This document shows, piece by piece, positions 59,895 through 64,000 of a stretch of 64,000 nucleotides of DNA. Position 1 is the stretch's first letter; every line of letters begins with the position of its first letter. The translations under genes were made by a program, and so were the position numbers. Origin of the DNA: Nocardioides seonyuensis (GTDB lineage: Bacteria; Actinomycetota; Actinomycetes; Propionibacteriales; Nocardioidaceae); contig NZ_CP038436.1 in assembly GCF_004683965.1 (NCBI RefSeq), positions 1,674,001 through 1,738,000 on the forward strand. The letters are read 5' to 3'. The notes below the pieces were generated by a model. The model saw nothing but the letters and a program-made list of their open reading frames with translations, was not told the origin of the DNA and searched no databases.

Positions 59895-60554
59895 TCAGGC
59901 GTCCCACGCAGGGCCGTCGCCGCCGAACCGCTCGACCAGCCGCCGACCGACGTGGCCGCCGTTGGCTCGACGCACCTCCTCGGGGACCTCGGGAAGGTTC
60001 TCCTCCCAGTCCAGCAGGGTGGACCCCCGCAGTTGCGGCATGCGCGCCGGCCGGCCGAAGAAGAACGGGTGCAGGTGGGCGCCGCCGTCGCCGATCCGGG
60101 CGCCGTGGCAGCGTCCGACGCTGGGGAGCTCCTCGACCGCCGCGGTGATGGCCACCGTCAGCCGCCCCATCTCCGAGGCCAGGTCGTCGGGCAGGTCGGC
60201 GAGGTCGTAGTGCTCGCGAGGGACGAGCATCAACGCCACCGGCAGCCGCATGGCGAGGAGCTTCAGAGTCCACCGCTCGTTGCTCCAGGCGACCCGGAGA
60301 GCCTGCTTGTCGGTGAGGGGTTGCCGGCAGAAGCAGTCGGCCGGGTCCTCGCCCTCGCGAGGCGGCTCGCTGTCGGCCAGCGGCTCGAGCGGCTTGATCC
60401 GCAGGCCGTCGAGCTCGAACGGGAAGATGTCCCAGCCCGGCATCAGCTCGATGGCGACCGGCAGGCGGCCCTCCGCGTCGGTCGCTGCCGCGACCCGGGC
60501 GTGGAACTCTTCGGCGGTCTCGAGGTTGCTCACGTCGGGAGTCTTGCAGGTCAC
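59895..60554 (-). CDS. HIT-like protein coupled to the SDR gene
   Basis: Encodes 219 residues from the GTG at 60554. It has an AHLHPFFFGRPARMPQLRGS segment that recalls the His-x-His of the HIT/galactose-1-phosphate uridylyltransferase superfamily, and RLPVALMLVPREHYDLADLP before it in the position of the HIT core. EDPADCFCRQPLTDKQALRV holds a Cys pair. GTGA overlap with the SDR stop shows translational coupling. It may be a nucleotide-binding hydrolase or transferase; the assignment rests on a partial motif. Confidence 0.55.
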   Translation of the reverse strand: MTCKTPDVSNLETAEEFHARVAAATDAEGRLPVAIELMPGWDIFPFELDGLRIKPLEPLADSEPPREGEDPADCFCRQPLTDKQALRVAWSNERWTLKLLAMRLPVALMLVPREHYDLADLPDDLASEMGRLTVAITAAVEELPSVGRCHGARIGDGGAHLHPFFFGRPARMPQLRGSTLLDWEENLPEVPEEVRRANGGHVGRRLVERFGGDGPAWDA

Positions 60555-62068
60555 CAGGGCGAGGGCTGGTAGTCCTTCACGAAGCAGCCGTAGAGGTCCG
60601 TGCCGGCCTCGCCGAGCACGATCGGGTCGTAGACACGGGCTGCGCCGTCGACCAGGTCGAGCGGTGCGTGCCAGCCCTCGGCGGCGATGCGGAGCTTGTC
60701 CTGGTGGGGGCGCTCGTCGGTGATCCATCCGGTGTCGACGGCTGTCATCAGGATCCTGTCGGTCTCGAACATCTCGCCCGCCGACGTCCGGGTCATCATG
60801 TTGAGAGCGGCCTTGGCCATGTTGGTGTGCGGGTGGCCGGCGCCCTTGTAGCGCCGCGAGAACTGGCCCTCCATAGCCGACACGTTGACGACGTAGGCAC
60901 GGTTGGACGGCGCCTGCGCGGCCGCCGCTGCCATCGCCGGGCGGAGCCGGGAGACCAGCAGGAACGGCGCGATCGAGTTGCACAGCTGCACCTCGAGGAG
61001 CTCGAGCGGGTCGACCTCGTCGACGGTCTGCGTCCACGAGTTGTTGGTCTGGGTGTCGGGCAGCAGGCCGCCGGCGTCCACGGCCGTGCCGGCGAGGTGT
61101 GCGTCGAGGGAGGCGTGTCCGGCCTTGAGCGCGAGCGCCGTCATGGAGGCCGCGTTGTGGGCCGCGACGGCGTGGTCCTCGCTCTCCCCCAGGTGGTGGG
61201 CCACGGCCGTCTCGGCGAGCGCCCCGGCGATCGCCGCCGGGTGGGCCGAGGAGATCCGGTCGAAGGTCACCAGCTCCGGCAGGGCGACACCCTCGGGCAG
61301 CGGCTGCGACTCGCCCTCGACGAGCGGGGCGTAGGCGCCGGGCGAGCGTCGTACCGTCTGGCAGGCGTTGTTGATGACGATGTCGAGCGGGCCCGCAGCC
61401 GCGACGTCGTCTGCCAGCGAGACCACCTGCGTCGGGTCGCGCAGGTCGATGCCGACGACCTTGAGGCGGTCGATCCAGTCGCCCGCGTCGGGCAGGGAGG
61501 AGAAGCGGCGTACGGCGTCGCGCGGGAACCGCGTCGTGATCGTCGTGTGGGCGCCGTCGCGCAGGAGGCGCAAGGCGATGTACATCCCGATCTTGGCGCG
61601 GCCACCGGTGAGCAGGGCGCGCTTGCCGGTGAGGTCGGTGCGCTGGTCGCGCTTGGTGTGGCTCATCGCGGCGCAGCTGGGGCAGAGCCAGTGGTAGAAC
61701 GCGTCGACCAGCGTGTAGTCGGTCTTGCAGATGTAGCACCCGCGCGGGTTGATGAGCTCGCCCGCGAACGCACCCGGGGCCGTGGAGACCAGCGGGATGC
61801 CGGCGGTCTCGTCGTCGATGCGCACCGGCGAGCCGGTCGCGGTGAGCTCGGTGACCGCCCGGTCGTGCGCGAGCTCCTCGGCACGCTTGCGGAGCTTCCG
61901 CTCCGACTTGATCGCCTTGTACATGTGGGACGCGGCGCGCTTGACCGCGACGTGGTCCGGGTGGTCGCCGGGCAGGTGGTGGAGCGTCTGCAGCACCCGC
62001 AGCGTCGTCGCCAGGTCGTCAGGGTCGATGCCGCCCGAGGACTCGGGGAGGGGATCGGTCTGGCTCAC
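60551..62068 (-). CDS. SDR-family oxidoreductase with N-terminal helical domain and zinc ribbon
   Basis: Encodes 505 residues from the GTG at 62068, preceded at six bases by TACTCT. Residues 1-105 are helical and charged. A C-x2-C...C-x2-C zinc ribbon (Cys111, Cys114, Cys129, Cys132: RGCYICKTDY and HWLCPSCAAM) precedes the Rossmann domain (LTGKRALLTGGRAKIGMYIA, LDIVINNACQTV, then YVVNVSAMEGQFSRRYKGAG and NMAKAALNMMTRTSAGEMF). The active site Tyr is replaced in the usual YxxxK position by HPHTNMAK. Function unknown; coupled to the HIT-like gene. Confidence 0.8.
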   Translation of the reverse strand: MSQTDPLPESSGGIDPDDLATTLRVLQTLHHLPGDHPDHVAVKRAASHMYKAIKSERKLRKRAEELAHDRAVTELTATGSPVRIDDETAGIPLVSTAPGAFAGELINPRGCYICKTDYTLVDAFYHWLCPSCAAMSHTKRDQRTDLTGKRALLTGGRAKIGMYIALRLLRDGAHTTITTRFPRDAVRRFSSLPDAGDWIDRLKVVGIDLRDPTQVVSLADDVAAAGPLDIVINNACQTVRRSPGAYAPLVEGESQPLPEGVALPELVTFDRISSAHPAAIAGALAETAVAHHLGESEDHAVAAHNAASMTALALKAGHASLDAHLAGTAVDAGGLLPDTQTNNSWTQTVDEVDPLELLEVQLCNSIAPFLLVSRLRPAMAAAAAQAPSNRAYVVNVSAMEGQFSRRYKGAGHPHTNMAKAALNMMTRTSAGEMFETDRILMTAVDTGWITDERPHQDKLRIAAEGWHAPLDLVDGAARVYDPIVLGEAGTDLYGCFVKDYQPSPW

Positions 62069-62202
62069 CGGAGAAGAGTAGGTCGGGCTGGGAGTAGTCA
62101 CCGCATCGTTCAGCCCGGCCAGAAGGGCGAGTGGGCAGTCGGAGCTGGATCTGGCGTCTCGGGACGCCGCCAACTGCCCACTGCTTCGCAGGCGTGCGGC
62201 CC

Positions 62203-63015
62203 TCAGGGCCTGAACTGCTCCTTCGCCCAGTCGAGCCGGGCGGTGGGGGAGGCGCCGCCGGAGGGGCGGGACCCGTTGGAGTCACCGGCGTAGTCGAGGC
62301 GGTAGCCGATGCTGCGGACGGTGTGGATCCAGGTGACCGGGTCGTGCTTGCGCAGCTTGGCGCGCAGGTTCGCCACGTGCACGTCGACGAGGTGCTGGTC
62401 GTGGGCGAGCTCGCTGCTCCAGATGGAGCGGACCATCTCCTCGCGGGTGCAGACGCGGCCGAGGTTGCGCGCCAGCAGCTCGAGGACGTCGTACTCGATG
62501 CGGGTCAGGTCGACGACGTTGCCGGCGATCTCGACCTCGCGGCGCTCGGGGTGGACCACCAGACCCGCACCGCACGCGATGAACGACCGGGTCTCGGGCG
62601 AGGCGCCCGGAGAGTCGGCGGAGCCGGCGGCGGAGGTCTCGACGCCGGTGCGCGGACGGCGGAACAGCGCGGCCACGCGGGCCCGCAGCTCGCGGGGCGA
62701 GAAGGGCTTGAGCATGTAGTCGTCGGCGCCGACCTCGAGGCCGATGAGGCGGTCGATCTCGTCGGCCCGCGCGGAGACGATCATGATGTAGCAGTCGCTC
62801 TGCTCGCGGATGCGGCGAGCGACCTCGATGCCGTCCATCTGCGGGAGCGTCAGGTCGAGGGTGACCAGGTCGGGCTCGTTGGCCTGGCACGCGCTGATGG
62901 CGCTGCGTCCGTCACGCGCGATGTCGACCTTGAAACCTGCTGCCTGCAGCGTCTCCACGAGCACGCTGGAGATGTCTGCGTCGTCCTCGACGACGAGCGC
63001 TCGCGAACTGTCCAT
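62203..63015 (-). CDS. OmpR/PhoB-type response regulator, orphan
   Basis: Encodes 270 residues. Receiver ALVVEDDADISSVLVETLQA with phospho-acceptor Asp in LVTLDLTLPQMDG and Lys in YMLKPFSPREL. The winged-helix effector ends RAKLRKHDPVTWIHTVRSIG, then YRLDYAG. A linker of about 40 residues rich in Ser/Gly/Pro separates the domains, and a tail of 28 residues follows. No kinase gene is adjacent. Confidence 0.93.
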   Translation of the reverse strand: MDSSRALVVEDDADISSVLVETLQAAGFKVDIARDGRSAISACQANEPDLVTLDLTLPQMDGIEVARRIREQSDCYIMIVSARADEIDRLIGLEVGADDYMLKPFSPRELRARVAALFRRPRTGVETSAAGSADSPGASPETRSFIACGAGLVVHPERREVEIAGNVVDLTRIEYDVLELLARNLGRVCTREEMVRSIWSSELAHDQHLVDVHVANLRAKLRKHDPVTWIHTVRSIGYRLDYAGDSNGSRPSGGASPTARLDWAKEQFRP

Positions 63016-63143
63016 GTCCCAACCCCACGTTTCTCCCCCTGTCGGAGCCCCCCGGCTCCGGCGACGCCCTCGCGGAACGTTGTGCAGATCTTAGGCGTAC
63101 CCATAATTTTCCGACCAGTACTCCACAACCTGGGAGTGCTGGT

Positions 63144-64000
63144 CTAGACAGGTTGTCCGAGATTCACCGCGCGGTTCACCCAGACGGACGTCGTGACCAT
63201 GCCGACCTTCTCGTAGAGACCGAGCGCTCCCGTGCGGGAGTCGGTGGCGAGCTCGGAGACCACGGCACCCGCGGCGCGTGCTGCTGCGAAGGAGTCGACG
63301 AGCAGGGCCTGGGCCAGCCCCTGGTTGCGCTGGTCCCTGCGGGTCGCCAACCGCGAGACGTAGCCGACCCGACCCGCCCCTGCGTCCTCGCCCAGGAGCA
63401 CGACCGCAGCAGCGACGACGTCGTCGCCGGGACCGGTCACCACGCGCAGGTTCCACGGCTCGAACCCCGGGCGCTGGAGAACCGACGCGCGGAAGTCCTC
63501 GAACGACTCACGCTCCCGCACCGACCACTCCAGGAACGCGTCCTCGACGACCGCATGGGCCTCGGCCTGCTGCGACTCGGTCGCCGTGCCGACGGCGTAC
63601 CCGGGCGGCAGGCGTCGCTCAGGAACGTCGACGCCGGCGGGGAGCTGCAGCAGCCAGCTGGTCCACCGCACGTGGTAGCCGAGGCCCTCGAGCAGCCTGT
63701 CGCCGGCCGACCCCTGCGGCACGGGCATGCCCACCACGGTCGAGCCGACCTCACGGCCCTTGGCTCGCAGCCAGGCGGCCAGCCACGTGCCGATGCCGCG
63801 TCCGCGCCACTGCGGATGCACGGCGGCGTCGGCACGGTCGGCGCCCATCAGCTCGGCGTAGGCGACGATCCGATCACCCTCGAGGACGCACACCGAGCGG
63901 GCGGCCAGGTCATGGCTGGGCCGCGTCCAGTCGGCGACCAGGTCGGCCTCCTCGACCTGCGGGACCCCGATGTCGTACCTCTCCTGGGCGGCGATGATGG
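63144..64000 (-). CDS. Tandem GNAT acetyltransferase, 5' end beyond the window
   Basis: The frame stays open to the window edge (IIAAQERYDIGVPQVEEADL), so about the first part of the gene is missing. Two GNAT domains are visible: VHPQWRGRGIGTWLAAWLRA in the first and RLATRRDQRNQGLAQALLVD in the second, each with the acetyl-CoA R-x2-G-x-G/A loop, ending GLYEKVGMVTTSVWVNRAV. The double-domain layout is like mycothiol synthase MshD, but identity is not clear. Confidence 0.82.
   Translation of the reverse strand, partial: IIAAQERYDIGVPQVEEADLVADWTRPSHDLAARSVCVLEGDRIVAYAELMGADRADAAVHPQWRGRGIGTWLAAWLRAKGREVGSTVVGMPVPQGSAGDRLLEGLGYHVRWTSWLLQLPAGVDVPERRLPPGYAVGTATESQQAEAHAVVEDAFLEWSVRERESFEDFRASVLQRPGFEPWNLRVVTGPGDDVVAAAVVLLGEDAGAGRVGYVSRLATRRDQRNQGLAQALLVDSFAAARAAGAVVSELATDSRTGALGLYEKVGMVTTSVWVNRAVNLGQPV

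Overview
The window comes from the chromosome of a high-GC actinobacterium, most like Nocardioides or another member of the Nocardioidaceae. The evidence is strong G/C preference at third codon positions, frequent GTG starts, a MATE gene next to dnaB as in many actinobacteria, CsoR copper control, and many leaderless genes whose TANNNT -10 box lies six or seven bases before the start codon. This is inference from sequence; no alignment was run. I saw no rRNA, tRNA or CRISPR array.

Layout. 1-4.6 kb is core: the 5' part of a secreted subtilisin, a MATE exporter and dnaB. The 430 bp in front of dnaB holds a cluster of DnaA-box-like sequences. 4.6-18.4 kb is an accessory island with mixed codon use. 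It holds a zinc-ribbon/DUF4062 pair, a small HTH protein, an orphan VapB-like antitoxin between two copies of a hairpin repeat, a methyltransferase relic, and a two-operon restriction-modification locus. That locus has an N6-adenine methylase, an N4/N6 methylase and a small protein on the minus strand. Facing away on the plus strand are a McrB-like AAA+ motor, a DUF2357/McrC-like PD-(D/E)xK nuclease and a further small gene. A zinc-finger gene follows, then a fic gene split by an IS3-family element that is itself frameshifted.

18.5-21.4 kb holds a QorR/Qor2-like redox pair, then two gene remnants (marR and doxX) joined head to head by an apparent deletion, then a class III extradiol dioxygenase. 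21.7-31.6 kb is ordinary actinobacterial content: an RsbU-type phosphatase, fasciclin protein, lipoprotein hydrolase, FAD hydroxylase, methionine aminopeptidase, a VOC/TetR pair and a DUF2384-like protein. 31.6-46.9 kb holds a DUF4396 membrane protein behind a CsoR-type operator, an SGNH hydrolase, LysE/ArgO exporter, MacB-like ABC exporter, and the pieces of an ATP-grasp peptide-modification set (RimK with a TrkA_C tail, a RimK-associated protease, a succinylglutamate-desuccinylase-like enzyme). 46.9-52.8 kb holds DinB and a copper operon (csoR, copZ, secreted His-rich protein, copA). 52.9-64 kb holds a luciferase-like monooxygenase with its flavin reductase, an MmpL pump divergent from a two-component system, an SDR with an inserted zinc ribbon translationally coupled to a HIT-like protein, an OmpR-type regulator and a tandem GNAT.

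The most interesting system is the divergent methylase / McrBC-like locus at 7.7-14.6 kb. It looks like a restriction system in which a McrB/McrC-type effector is paired with two protective methylases rather than acting on modified DNA. The second notable system is the copper regulon: an identical 17-bp operator sits at the same place relative to the -10 box and start codon in front of csoR and, 21 kb away, in front of the DUF4396 gene.
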